From IMG/VR virus record IMGVR_UViG_3300045051_000335, positions 1 to 30,020 of that record: DNA of 30,020 nt. One strand, given 5' to 3'. Shown piece after piece: positions 24,601-30,020 of this stretch. The notes below the pieces were generated by a model. The model did not search any database. It had not been told where the DNA came from and saw nothing but the letters and a program-made list of their open reading frames with translations. Made by a program: the position numbers and the translations under genes. The stretch is from a virus. Every line of letters begins with the position of its first letter. Position 1 is the first letter of the stretch.

Positions 24601-25777
24601 TACATGGATACTAGTTAAAGGTGCAGACGGCGCAAATGGCCCTATGATTAACTTAAGGGGCACATTTTCAGCCTTAACCCCCTACTTCAATACCAGTATT
24701 GTCAGGGATGTGGTTAAATACATAGATGCATATTATTTATTCAAGGGGGCAACCGGGACAAGTGGGGCGTGGGATGTGAATAACTGGGAACCATTTGGGT
24801 CATCATGGTCTAGCGTGGCAACCGGGTTACTTCTTGCAGAGATGTCAACAATCGAAAACCTGTATGTTCAGGATTTTCATGGGATAGCCGTTCCAGTTGG
24901 AGATTTCGACGGTACGGAGGGGATCATACAGAGTAATATTGCCCCAATTGCAAGGGTTGACACATTCACAAAAAGCACAGACCCGACAGATACCCCCGTA
25001 ACCCTTAACGGGTACATGTATACAATGGTATGGAATACAAACAAGGCTGTAACTGTGGGGAATTTCGTATCCCAGTATGCGAACAGTTTTGGTAATCTTA
25101 CCCTTACGAATATGGGGAATGGAGTATTCACAGCAACGGCAAATGTGCCGGGCGTGGATTTTTATGGTTCTACCGGGTTTCCGGGCGGTACGGTTGTTAC
25201 AACCATAGCAAATAATCCGGGGGCTAAACAGAAATATGAAATCATTTTTTCCGGGTCTTCAGGTAGGCTTATGTTGCAATGCAACGGGGTAAGCAAAGAA
25301 ATGGACTGGTTTGGCGAACAACTGTATGCTGCCATAGATGCTTTTATTGCGGTTTACGGGGCCATTTTTACAGCAGCAGGCGCAAACCTGATAAGAGTAG
25401 GGGATAGGCTTTATGTTGAATCTACAGCCGCCGGGGTGCCCCTTACGGGCATGAATATCTACAATGTCCCAAACGGATACAGGGGGAGCTTAAAAATACA
25501 CGGAAATGAGATGTGGGAAGACTCAGAAGCCAATTCCACATATGGGTCTTTAATGGTTAACCGGAAAGGATATAAAGGAGGAGATTTGTATTACAGGGAT
25601 TTTTTTGTGGGGAATGGTAAGGGAGAAATGATAATTTCGCTGTATGGAAATGCCACAGGAAATTCATGCCTGATTAATGCGACAAGGGTACTAATGGGGA
25701 ATATTCCCGCAAGTGCAGCAGCAGCAGCAACAGGGGAACTTTATAAAGAAAATGGATATATTAAGTATAAAATATAA
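21602..25777 (+). CDS. Tail-tip / receptor-binding protein, modular (Tal-like)
   Basis: A 1391-residue protein. Residues 1 to about 460 resemble the N-terminal hub domain of tail-associated proteins. A helical junction (about 475-505) follows, then a beta-rich region. From about 700 to 1100 the protein alternates small modules with short collagen-like Gly-x-y stretches: GAPGEQGPVGAG, GTPGTNGTNGNG, GADGSNGLNGTNG and GADGANGP. Two modules look like carbohydrate-binding type 5/12 units (RGVWASNSTYYYGEQVTYNN with a closing W, and LRGTFSALTPYF with EPFG). The last ~250 residues are another beta-rich unit ending in SCLINATRVLMGN. The protein probably recognises a surface glycan of the host. Modules of this kind are prone to exchange between phages. 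No peptidase motif is evident. Confidence 0.8.
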   Translation: MNTRLDIYRPGTPAVLQEVIEIDIRTEFSKKLMGDHTITAQFYTDTPISVQLGDYIIYNNEQFYINRVPSMKKIKSDAFEYTIVFCGEVHELEKKLFISSDGLTDFSYTGTANDFLDLVIQNMNTYSTGWHIGVVATTEERTLEFSGDYCRGALTRIAEEFKLEYEINDKTIDLTTSVGQVRAYAFEYGKGNGLYNIERQHVRDQNIVTKVYGFGGVKNIPFGYRSRAKRLVFEERFLTANTDLYGVVEGVYKNEEIYPKRTSTLTAVHIQFNTGKDGTEFNNRTSYIEDSTLDFDINDYLIDGETAKIVFKSGDMSGVECEIWKYDAAQKRFYFNEYVDSDGYKQPSYNTGATIQPRTGDSYTLVNISLPQSYIDAAEAELRSLTQTYIDENSVPQVVYTGNIDPKYARENGVSLRCGDKVTVIDADLGVNTLIRIAGITFPLVNPYKLNLTIADFVPYTIQERIIKTAVAAKKETVYIQRRNTELIRRNVMRQEQLKGLIFDTDGYFDPSNIKPLSIETTYLSVGAKSQNFALNGVSIQPNYNGDANSLYVSPGMLIHYAVDFQGPFNDEWTIPNPGVWNDLTPTVAYYLYGRCSKTSPDGSWYLTNVRLFADGTDGYYYFLCGILYTVYNGARDYDFTYGITYINGRVITTGRIRSVDGQNYFDLDQNQFYIGDDNHSLDWNVTNPGMLTLKGAMVQSPSGEPGSIPVYRGVWASNSTYYYGEQVTYNNAVWTYKNATPSAGNVPQDGNFWMLFVQSGANGISIVWKGEFATEAALISALGQPQAGWAYHNTTAKASFCYSGSSWTKMSEDGAPGEQGPVGAGYFFAGEASVPNVAWQILNYCYRDTDNGVVYVWNGTTWTLMLQDGNDGTPGTNGTNGNGVFITYHNNPISVAPATPTGDGTAGGWHTAPSVAANWMSQKVAPNASSGQWGSPLCITGADGSNGLNGTNGINSYLHIAYANDQLGTGFSKTNANGKAYMGTYTDSSPVGSDSYAAYTWILVKGADGANGPMINLRGTFSALTPYFNTSIVRDVVKYIDAYYLFKGATGTSGAWDVNNWEPFGSSWSSVATGLLLAEMSTIENLYVQDFHGIAVPVGDFDGTEGIIQSNIAPIARVDTFTKSTDPTDTPVTLNGYMYTMVWNTNKAVTVGNFVSQYANSFGNLTLTNMGNGVFTATANVPGVDFYGSTGFPGGTVVTTIANNPGAKQKYEIIFSGSSGRLMLQCNGVSKEMDWFGEQLYAAIDAFIAVYGAIFTAAGANLIRVGDRLYVESTAAGVPLTGMNIYNVPNGYRGSLKIHGNEMWEDSEANSTYGSLMVNRKGYKGGDLYYRDFFVGNGKGEMIISLYGNATGNSCLINATRVLMGNIPASAAAAATGELYKENGYIKYKI

Positions 25778-25789
25778 TCCACTAGTAAA

Positions 25790-26137
25790 ATGCAACAGAA
25801 CAATCAACAAGAGGGAGGACATTACTGTATGTATGAGGATGTAATTCACAGGCTGCAAAAAGTCTGGGAGGGTAACGGGCAGGAAGGTTTATCCAAAACT
25901 ATCCCGGCGTTACAAGCAAAAATAGAAATGTTACAACAGTCTATTGAAAAACATTCATCCAAACTGGACAGCCTTCAGAGAGAGGAAGCAAAAAGTGAGG
26001 GGATAAGGATGGGAGAGGCAAATAAAAAAAACGAGGACAGGGTAAATTCTCAGATTAAGATTGCCAAGATTGCCATATTTTCATCTGCCGGGACTGCACT
26101 GATACTGAAGATCATAGAATTAATGCTTAAAGTATGA
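25790..26137 (+). CDS. Coiled-coil protein with C-terminal membrane segment (XhlA-like)
   Basis: A 115-residue protein. Residues about 20-85 form a charged coiled coil (LQAKIEMLQQSIEKHSSKLDSLQ), and a single hydrophobic helix follows near the C-terminus (IAKIAIFSSAGTALILKIIELML). The layout is that of XhlA-like lysis accessory proteins, which anchor to the membrane and assist holin action. It overlaps the lysozyme gene by four bases (ATGA), which supports a lysis role. Translation could instead start at an inner ATG (MYEDVIHRL), 13 codons later. A tail-associated role is the alternative. Confidence 0.62.
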   Translation: MQQNNQQEGGHYCMYEDVIHRLQKVWEGNGQEGLSKTIPALQAKIEMLQQSIEKHSSKLDSLQREEAKSEGIRMGEANKKNEDRVNSQIKIAKIAIFSSAGTALILKIIELMLKV

Positions 26138-26643
26138 AAGCCTCAGATGCCTGTATTTCGCTCATTAAGAAATTTGAAACCCTGCATGATGGGGATTTAA
26201 GCCATATCGGTCTTCAGCCTAAGATGTGCCCCGCCGGGTACTGGACAATAGGATGGGGGCATGTGGTCATGGTAGGGGGTAGGATGCTAAAAGGGAAAGC
26301 CGACTACGAATTAGCATACCACGCATATTCAAATCTTTCATTGGAAGGGGCAGAAGAGCTGCTTAGGAAAGATATTGAGTTTTTTGAGGATGTGTTAAAT
26401 TCTCTTAAACTAAATCTCAGTCAAAATCAGTTTGACGCTTTAATATCCCTGTCTTTTAATATCGGTTCTGAGGCTTTTAGAAAGTCTACATTAAAAAAAT
26501 TAATTGCAGGGAAGGCCCCAAAAGAGGCTATTCAGGGAGCTTTTATGAGTTGGGTATATGCAACTATTGACGGCAGAAAACAGAAACTAAAAGGGCTTAT
26601 AAGAAGAAGAGAAGAGGAGGCAAAAATGTATTTTCTTAATTAA
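26134..26643 (+). CDS. Endolysin, GH24 lysozyme
   Basis: A 169-residue muramidase that cleaves the beta-1,4 bond between MurNAc and GlcNAc in peptidoglycan. The catalytic Glu is E15 (IKKFETLHDG). The following CPAGYWTIGWGH (C32, T38) matches the second half of the phage lysozyme E...(D/C)...T triad, though the Glu-to-Cys distance is longer than in T4 lysozyme through an insert. The later motif FDALISLSFNIG is also typical of the family (usually FNxG). No N-terminal signal or anchor is visible, so export should need a holin. It overlaps the coiled-coil gene upstream. Confidence 0.9.
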   Translation: MKASDACISLIKKFETLHDGDLSHIGLQPKMCPAGYWTIGWGHVVMVGGRMLKGKADYELAYHAYSNLSLEGAEELLRKDIEFFEDVLNSLKLNLSQNQFDALISLSFNIGSEAFRKSTLKKLIAGKAPKEAIQGAFMSWVYATIDGRKQKLKGLIRRREEEAKMYFLN

Positions 26644-26668
26644 ACAATAAATTGTTGATAAGTTTTTT
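26643..26668 (+). terminator. Weak AT-rich terminator after the lysozyme gene
   Basis: AACAA (26643-26647) pairs with TTGTT (26652-26656) around a four-base loop, with six T a few bases further (26663-26668). The stem is A/T-rich and short, so efficiency is doubtful. The rest of the gap to 26788 is AT-rich with no gene that I can support. Confidence 0.4.
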
Positions 26669-26788
26669 AAAAAGGTAGGGTGAGGGTATTGCAGAATTGA
26701 GTAATTTTCAGAATCCATTTTATTATTAAAGTTTATTTTTCTGGACATTTCTTTTTTTTTATTCTTCGAGTCAAAATTCCGCAAATCA

Positions 26789-26825
26789 GCCCCCTGCCTT
26801 AAACACCAAAGGAAAGGGGGCTTTT
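26789..26825 (+). terminator. Hairpin just upstream of the holin-like gene
   Basis: GCCCCC (26789-26794) pairs with GGGGGC (26816-26821), with an inner CCTT/AAGG pairing (26797-26800 / 26809-26812), followed by TTTT. The T run ends only three bases before the next ATG (26829). The hairpin therefore also sits on the ribosome landing site of that gene and could act as terminator, attenuator or translational brake. Confidence 0.72.
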
Positions 26826-26828
26826 GTT

Positions 26829-27068
26829 ATGAAAAAGATGAGCGACGTATGGGATTTGTTGAATGGGAAAAAAGTGATAATAGGGGGTATACTGTTTTTT
26901 ATTTTACGGGGTGTTTCGGTTATCTGGCCTGAATTTATCCCGGATAATGTATATGCCTACATAGAGGATGTTATTGCCATTTTAACGGGCGTGGGTATTG
27001 GTCATAAAATTTACAAAAATGAAAGAGACAGAAAAACTATTAGAAGTAGCACTGAAGACAACCAGTAA
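26829..27068 (+). CDS. Putative holin (two membrane segments)
   Basis: A 79-residue protein with two hydrophobic segments: about residues 16-34 (VIIGGILFFILRGVSVIW) and about 47-60 (VIAILTGVGIGHKI). A charged N-terminus (MKKMSD) and a highly charged C-terminal tail (KNERDRKTIRSSTEDNQ) flank them. This is the layout of small class II-type holins, which perforate the inner membrane and release the endolysin. It lies 185 bp after the lysozyme gene. Its 3' end overlaps the next gene by 50 bases if that gene starts at 27019. No ribosome-binding site is obvious because the hairpin described at 26789 sits just upstream. Confidence 0.66.
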   Translation: MKKMSDVWDLLNGKKVIIGGILFFILRGVSVIWPEFIPDNVYAYIEDVIAILTGVGIGHKIYKNERDRKTIRSSTEDNQ

Positions 27069-27345
27069 GGTTGCGCAAGCCTATGTAGACAAAAAAATAT
27101 CTACTGGGGAAGCTATTGGAATTGCCCTTGTAGCAATTGGTTTTGTGGGGGCTTTTAAGAGGGTGGGAATCATTGAGCAGGAGATGAAAAATTTCAATGC
27201 CAAAGAAGACATCCCCGGACTGGTTACCATGATTGACAAACAGCTAATTCTACCTAACAAGGAGACAGAAACCAAAATTAAAAACAATGTCAAAATTATT
27301 GCCGAAATTGCAATGTCAACTTTCGGAGGTGAAGCGTTGGGATAA
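27019..27345 (+). CDS. Unknown protein with one hydrophobic segment
   Basis: A 108-residue protein overlapping the holin-like gene. I chose the ATG at 27019 over the one at 26998 because the intervening seven residues are unlike the rest and would overlap more. It has an amphipathic N-terminal helix, a glycine-rich hydrophobic segment (about 31-44, EAIGIALVAIGFVGAF) and a charged helical C-terminus. It may be a lysis accessory, such as an antiholin or spanin-like partner, given its position. It lacks a signal peptidase II lipobox, so a classic outer-membrane spanin is unlikely. Family not recognised. Confidence 0.58.
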   Translation: MKETEKLLEVALKTTSKVAQAYVDKKISTGEAIGIALVAIGFVGAFKRVGIIEQEMKNFNAKEDIPGLVTMIDKQLILPNKETETKIKNNVKIIAEIAMSTFGGEALG

Positions 27346-27407
27346 TTTATCCCCTGTCAGGAGAACTGTTAAATTATCATTAAAATTCAGGTGGTTAAAG
27401 ATTTTGA

Positions 27408-27438
27408 TTGACAAAGTGAAAAGAATGTGATATCTTTG
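27408..27438 (+). promoter_or_regulatory. Bacteroidota-type promoter P1
   Basis: TTG (27408-27410), 20 bp, then TATCTTTG (27431-27438), an exact match to the TAnnTTTG -7 element of Bacteroidota primary sigma factor promoters with usual spacing. The predicted start of transcription is near 27445. No gene start lies between here and the terminator 75-110 bases downstream. Confidence 0.82.
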
Positions 27439-27444
27439 TGTCTA

Positions 27445-27548
27445 ATAGTTCACTTCCCCAAAAGCGGGCTATTATGAAGTTTGTCTCAATTTCTTTAAGT
27501 CAAAATTTGCCCAAGAGGCCCTACTGCAAAGTGGGGCTTCTTTTTTTT
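27445..27548 (+). ncRNA. Small RNA of about 100 nt (promoter to terminator)
   Basis: The stretch begins just after promoter P1 and ends at the strong terminator at 27513-27548, giving a transcript of about 100 nt. It has no supported coding frame: the 26-codon frame at 27474-27554 runs through the terminator stem. The RNA upstream of the terminator has CCCC (27456-27459) and GCGGGC (27464-27469), which could pair weakly, and an unpaired U-rich middle. It may be a trans-acting regulator, a decoy or an abundant phage RNA. The boundaries are predicted. Confidence 0.6.
27513..27548 (+). terminator. Very strong rho-independent terminator
   Basis: AAGAGGCCCTAC (27513-27524) pairs over all 12 positions, with two G-U pairs, with GTGGGGCTTCTT (27531-27542) around the loop TGCAAA. 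Six more T complete the run to 27548. Confidence 0.92.
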
Positions 27549-27573
27549 GGGTAAGAATTTGTCCTAGTTAACT

Positions 27574-27706
27574 TATTGTTAACCCTTGTAACTAATTGAT
27601 CTATAACCAACAAAACGATCTATAAGGGAGCTTTATAAATATAGCACTGTAGGGGGTAAATTCAAAAAAAGGGCTAAAAAGGGCCTTAAATCAAATGTAA
27701 CATAAT
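27574..27706 (+). repeat. 133-bp repeated intergenic element, copy B
   Basis: It aligns ungapped to 15515-15647. The conserved 5' block is TATTGTTAAnnnTTGTAACT; the 3' block has GGGGGT, GGGCTAAAAA, GGCCTTAAA and TAACATAAT. In this copy the final AT begins an ATG (27705) that starts a 31-codon frame; in copy A the tape measure start follows within seven bases. This copy also carries GATCTATAA twice (27598-27606, 27617-27625) and GTTAAC motifs not shared with copy A. The even spacing of both conserved blocks argues for a functional element, not chance. Confidence 0.72.
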
Positions 27707-27800
27707 GATAAAAATAATTGAAAAAACAGTGAAAAAAACACTGGAAAATATTGCTTTTTGTTTTAATCCGCCGTATATTTGTTATGTGAGATGGGGGTAA
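27705..27800 (+). CDS. Possible 31-residue leader peptide
   Basis: An ATG overlapping the end of element copy B opens a 31-codon frame with a Lys-rich N-terminal half (MIKIIEKTVKKTLENIAF) and a Cys- and aromatic-rich end (CFNPPYICYVRWG). The stop at 27798-27800 lies just after promoter P2, so the frame crosses that promoter. The position matches that of the tape measure start behind copy A, but size and overlap make this only a candidate. Confidence 0.3.
   Translation: MIKIIEKTVKKTLENIAFCFNPPYICYVRWG
27751..27781 (+). promoter_or_regulatory. Bacteroidota-type promoter P2
   Basis: TTG (27751-27753), 20 bp, then TATATTTG (27774-27781), the same spacing and -7 pattern as promoter P1. Transcription would begin near 27788, at the start of the structured RNA. 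Confidence 0.8.
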
Positions 27801-27990
27801 GGCCCGACGGGAAGCAGCCCGGACAGTTCACCGGAAAACTGAGGCAAAAAGACGGATAAGGGTAGCGATTCATGTACGTCCTGATAAGTTCTGAGTAGTG
27901 CGAGGGGAGAGTCCCGTAACCCGGCTAACGGCGGGTCGTGAGTGCGAAAGGAGCGACAGGGGCCGACTGCTTATAAAACGGCTCCCTGAG
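27786..27990 (+). ncRNA. Structured RNA of about 200 nt, class not recognised
   Basis: A G/C-rich island in AT-rich flanks, directly downstream of promoter P2. Hairpins visible by eye: CGGG/CCCG (27808-27811/27818-27821); CAGTT/AACTG (27824-27828/27837-27841); GACG/CGTC (27851-27854/27877-27880); GGGA/TCCC (27905-27908/27912-27915); CCCG/CGGG (27920-27923/27932-27935); GTCG/CGAC (27935-27938/27954-27957); and CAGGGGCCG (27957-27965) with CGGC-T-CCCTG (27979-27988), nine pairs with one bulge. A near-repeat AGTGCGA(R)RGGAG occurs at 27897 and 27941. A further stem CGTTATC/GGTAACG lies at 28012-28031, before the next gene. It could be a free RNA or a leader of the 82-residue gene at 28052. No rRNA, tRNA, group I or group II core was recognised. 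Confidence 0.7.
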
Positions 27991-28051
27991 AATGAAGATA
28001 AAACAACAGGGCGTTATCTTTAAAGGTAACGGCTTTAAATAATAAAGAGCT

Positions 28052-28300
28052 ATGAAATACACATTAACAGTTGAAGAAACCGGACTGAAGAATGGTAAGT
28101 ATTTTTACAAGGTTACCGACGAAACCGGAAAAGTTTGGGCAACAAGACACTCTAATCGTAAATACGTCGCCTGTGATAAACTTGGGAACTGGTTTTTTGG
28201 TCGTCTGGATTTGATTGGGAAAGGTGCTCATGCCTACCACTTGAAAATGTGCAGAGAGAAAGGCGTTGAGCCGTTACCACTGGCATATTTAGAAAATTAA
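28052..28300 (+). CDS. Small unknown protein downstream of structured RNA
   Basis: An 82-residue basic protein, beta-rich in its first two thirds (YTLTVEETGLKNGKYFYKVT, TRHSNRKYVACDKLGNWFFG) with a short C-terminal helix (HLKMCREKGVEPLPLAYLEN). The small, strand-rich, Lys/Arg-rich fold could bind nucleic acid, but no motif proves this. The start sits in the context AGAGCTATG, shared with the genes at 15652 (ATAGCTATG) and 28740 (ACGCTATG). It may be translated from the transcript carrying the structured RNA and so could be regulated by it. Family unknown. Confidence 0.62.
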   Translation: MKYTLTVEETGLKNGKYFYKVTDETGKVWATRHSNRKYVACDKLGNWFFGRLDLIGKGAHAYHLKMCREKGVEPLPLAYLEN

Positions 28301-28304
28301 TCAG

Positions 28305-28322
28305 CCGGGGCGCAAGTCCCGG
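28305..28322 (+). other. Short intergenic hairpin
   Basis: CCGGGG (28305-28310) pairs with TCCCGG (28317-28322), the inner pair being G-U, around a six-base loop. It lies in the 38-bp gap between two small genes. No T run follows (A-rich instead), so it is more likely an mRNA processing or stability element than a terminator. Confidence 0.55.
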
Positions 28323-28338
28323 TTAAAAAACAAAACAA

Positions 28339-28722
28339 ATGGATACAAAGGAAAAAGAAGAAAAAATGAGAGAAAGTTTTGGGGCACAAACAGCCTTGGT
28401 ACTTTTGTCTATCGAAAGAGTGAACCACAAACCACATCCCTACACTATAGGGCCTAAGCACGTCGCATGGGCTTCTGAACATTCCGGGGGTTCATTAACA
28501 GAGGAAACCTTTAAAAAGGTTCCGTGTGCTGCTCGTGGTTGTCAGCTGTCTTATGCAGAACACACAAGTGACGAGGCTGCATTTGTGCAGCTTACCCGGA
28601 ACGCTACAGGTGACGAAATTAGGACTATCCTGAAAAGGTCAACTGAAAAACTTGGAGATAAATTTGTGGATGGATTTGTCTTTGTTGAAACGAAAGAAAA
28701 ATTTAGAGTAACCAAAGAATAA
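28339..28722 (+). CDS. Unknown soluble protein
   Basis: A 127-residue soluble protein with a charged N-terminal helix (KEKEEKMRESFG), then a mixed alpha/beta part with two Cys and His residues close together (KVPCAARGCQLSYAEH), and a C-terminal strand-rich end (FVDGFVFVETKEKF). The CxxxxC-x6-H arrangement could bind metal but fits no family I recognise. It sits between other small unknown genes with A-rich start contexts, in what looks like an early or accessory gene cluster. Confidence 0.6.
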   Translation: MDTKEKEEKMRESFGAQTALVLLSIERVNHKPHPYTIGPKHVAWASEHSGGSLTEETFKKVPCAARGCQLSYAEHTSDEAAFVQLTRNATGDEIRTILKRSTEKLGDKFVDGFVFVETKEKFRVTKE

Positions 28723-28739
28723 CCCGTAAATAAAACGCT

Positions 28740-28955
28740 ATGAAAAATTACATCAAAGGGGCTGAAAATAAACCACTGGCTTACCAGTTAGAGGTAGTAA
28801 AAAAGCAGCTCAATTACTTCCAGAATTTAAATAAGGAAAATCTTACAAATGCCGAAAAAGAGGTTCTTGTTGAGGCATGGGAAACAGCAAACAAACTGAG
28901 GTTTGTTATTGCAAACAGAATAAGAGCGATACTTAATTTCACAAGTTTAAACTAA
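28740..28955 (+). CDS. Small all-helical unknown protein
   Basis: A 71-residue protein that is almost all helix: QLEVVKKQLNYFQNLNKENL, then an acidic helix with NAEKEVLVEAWETANK, and a basic last helix (VIANRIRAILNF). No membrane segment is evident. Small helical proteins of this kind are common in phage early clusters as inhibitors or accessory subunits; no function can be assigned. The start lies in ACGCTATG, the context noted for two other genes in the window. Confidence 0.58.
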   Translation: MKNYIKGAENKPLAYQLEVVKKQLNYFQNLNKENLTNAEKEVLVEAWETANKLRFVIANRIRAILNFTSLN

Positions 28956-28967
28956 AAACAAAAAACC

Positions 28968-29450
28968 ATGAGTTCATACATACCTTCACCAAAACATTTT
29001 AACAGTGTGCAGAAGGCACTGGTTGATTTATTTACAGGCCATGACTTTGAAGGCCCCTACGCTTTGCGGGAAAAGCTGCCCCGGCTATTCGTGACCGGGA
29101 CAGTTGAGGCAGAGGTTGAAAAAGTGGTTGATGACTTAAGGAAGTTAAATGTGCTTTGTGTTACTCTTCAGTATGCACATCATTATGAAGGACATGTAAA
29201 TGAAGAGATCAAAGAGGAAACCAGTCATCTTATGGATAACAAAAACAACTATAAATACCTAAGTGTTCATGGTTTGTATAATGCACTCAATTGCATAAGC
29301 TATCAGATTGAGGTTGAACATTTAACAGAGCCCCTGACTGGGGATGAGCAGAACGCCATGTTCTTTTTGGCGAAAATGAGAGAGAGTTTAGCTTATCATT
29401 TGGTGCGAAAAATGCCGGAAGATAAGACTTGCAGATGGGAAGTTGAGTAA
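28968..29450 (+). CDS. Unknown soluble protein
   Basis: A 160-residue, mostly helical soluble protein, twelve bases after the previous gene. It contains a His-rich middle (LQYAHHYEGHVNEE) and a helix with LYNALNCISYQIEVEHL. The acidic, helical character suggests protein-protein contact. No catalytic motif or recognised family. The start context is A-rich (AAAAACCATGAG). It is followed by ATAACATAATA, which resembles the end of the 133-bp element but without the rest of it, then by the next start. Confidence 0.6.
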   Translation: MSSYIPSPKHFNSVQKALVDLFTGHDFEGPYALREKLPRLFVTGTVEAEVEKVVDDLRKLNVLCVTLQYAHHYEGHVNEEIKEETSHLMDNKNNYKYLSVHGLYNALNCISYQIEVEHLTEPLTGDEQNAMFFLAKMRESLAYHLVRKMPEDKTCRWEVE

Positions 29451-29468
29451 TAACATAATAAAAAAGAA

Positions 29469-30020
29469 ATGAGACTGAAGATTAAAAACGAAGAGGAACC
29501 GTATGGGGAACTGATTTACAACTACATTAATAGACAGTTCCCATACGTGGCGCAAATGCAAAACTGTGAACTGGTTGAGGCAGTTTCGAATGTTCTGATA
29601 GGAACCAAGGAAGTAAGATATGGGAGTCTTCCAAATCCTGAACATCTGGTGAATTTACGTAGTATCATACGGGAATTAATCAAAAAAGAAATTGCTATCC
29701 CGGTTCTGGTTCCTTGGGGTAGCATAAAGGCCAATTTTACAGCTAATTTGGACATTGCGGAGATTGCAGCTTTACAACGTTTGGTTTGCTTAACTGAAGA
29801 CGTAAAACGTTACTACCCGCAAGGATTAGAGGTTGTTATCCGGGTTGAGGATACCAGTGGGTATTCACTTTTCCAACTGGAAGGCAACCAAGCTGAAATC
29901 AAAGAGGCAATTGATTCATATTCATGGGATATGAAAAAGATTGTCAGGATGTTAAGCCCGGACGGAACAATCAGGGTGCAGTTAGAAAGCGAGATGGAAA
30001 ACGAATACAAGTATAAATGC
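29469..30020 (+). CDS. Unknown protein, 5' part (cut by window edge)
   Basis: An ATG at 29469 opens a frame that stays open for 184 codons to the last base, so the gene continues outside the window. The product is soluble, with an N-terminal charged helical part, then PVLVPWGSIKANF (about residues 77-90), a helix with EIAALQRLVCLTEDVKRYYP and a strand LEVVIRVED. The order of a basic/Trp turn, an acidic-Ala-Leu helix, a YYP turn and a short strand faintly recalls the isocyanide-synthase (PvcA/DIT1) family, but that is a weak impression with no catalytic residues confirmed. The start context is AAAAAGAAATGAG. Confidence 0.7.
   Translation, partial: MRLKIKNEEEPYGELIYNYINRQFPYVAQMQNCELVEAVSNVLIGTKEVRYGSLPNPEHLVNLRSIIRELIKKEIAIPVLVPWGSIKANFTANLDIAEIAALQRLVCLTEDVKRYYPQGLEVVIRVEDTSGYSLFQLEGNQAEIKEAIDSYSWDMKKIVRMLSPDGTIRVQLESEMENEYKYKC

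Noticed and set aside
27474-27554. 26-codon frame inside the small RNA
   Set aside because: It reads through the terminator stem and its T run; codons are forced by the hairpin, so protein is unlikely.
27786-28051. IscB/omega-RNA transposon
   Set aside because: No RuvC or HNH protein follows, only an 82-residue unrelated frame; similarity is limited to a short phrase recalled from memory.

Overview
The window is one contiguous, all plus-strand stretch of a tailed phage (or prophage) genome with a siphovirus-type plan. It runs from the end of the portal gene through head, tail and lysis genes into a cluster of small unknown genes. The host is probably a member of the Bacteroidota. Two intergenic sites match the Bacteroidota promoter pattern (TTG, 20 bp, TAnnTTTG), starts lack strong Shine-Dalgarno sequences and sit in A-rich contexts, and the capsid, tail and tail-tip proteins resemble those of Bacteroidota phages. 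No integrase, repressor or replication gene is visible, so lifestyle cannot be judged.

Layout. 1-987: 3' end of the portal gene, ending inside a small tandem repeat. 1035-3738: three ATGA-coupled sugar genes (GT-B glycosyltransferase, GT-A glycosyltransferase, NAD-dependent sugar epimerase), unusually placed between portal and head-morphogenesis genes. 3831-8255: a giant MuF-type protein of 1474 residues with two RelA/SpoT-like domains, a zinc metallopeptidase motif and a DUF3626-like (probably ADP-ribosyltransferase-like) C-terminus. 8258-10172: seven small unknown genes in tightly coupled runs, some of which may be immunity or accessory partners of the MuF protein. 10314-12732: scaffold, putative head decoration and major capsid proteins. 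12816-14755: connectors, tail completion, tail terminator and major tail protein. 14853-15478: tail assembly chaperone with a -1 frameshift at a T9 run. 15652-25777: tape measure, distal tail protein and a large modular tail-tip protein. 25790-27345: lysis genes. 28052-30020: small unknown genes, the last one cut by the window edge.

The region 27346-28051 holds no large gene but is dense in signals. It has a consensus promoter driving a ~100-nt RNA that ends at a near-perfect terminator, then a 133-bp element that also lies upstream of the tape measure gene (ungapped, about 62% identical). A second consensus promoter follows, then a strongly structured RNA of about 200 nt that I cannot assign to a known class.

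Best candidates for something undescribed are (1) the multi-domain MuF effector, probably carried in the virion and delivered to the host, with its adjoining small genes; (2) the structured RNA at 27786-27990 and the shared element upstream of it; and (3) the glycosylation cassette inside the head module. All family assignments come from motif recognition by eye; no database search was run.
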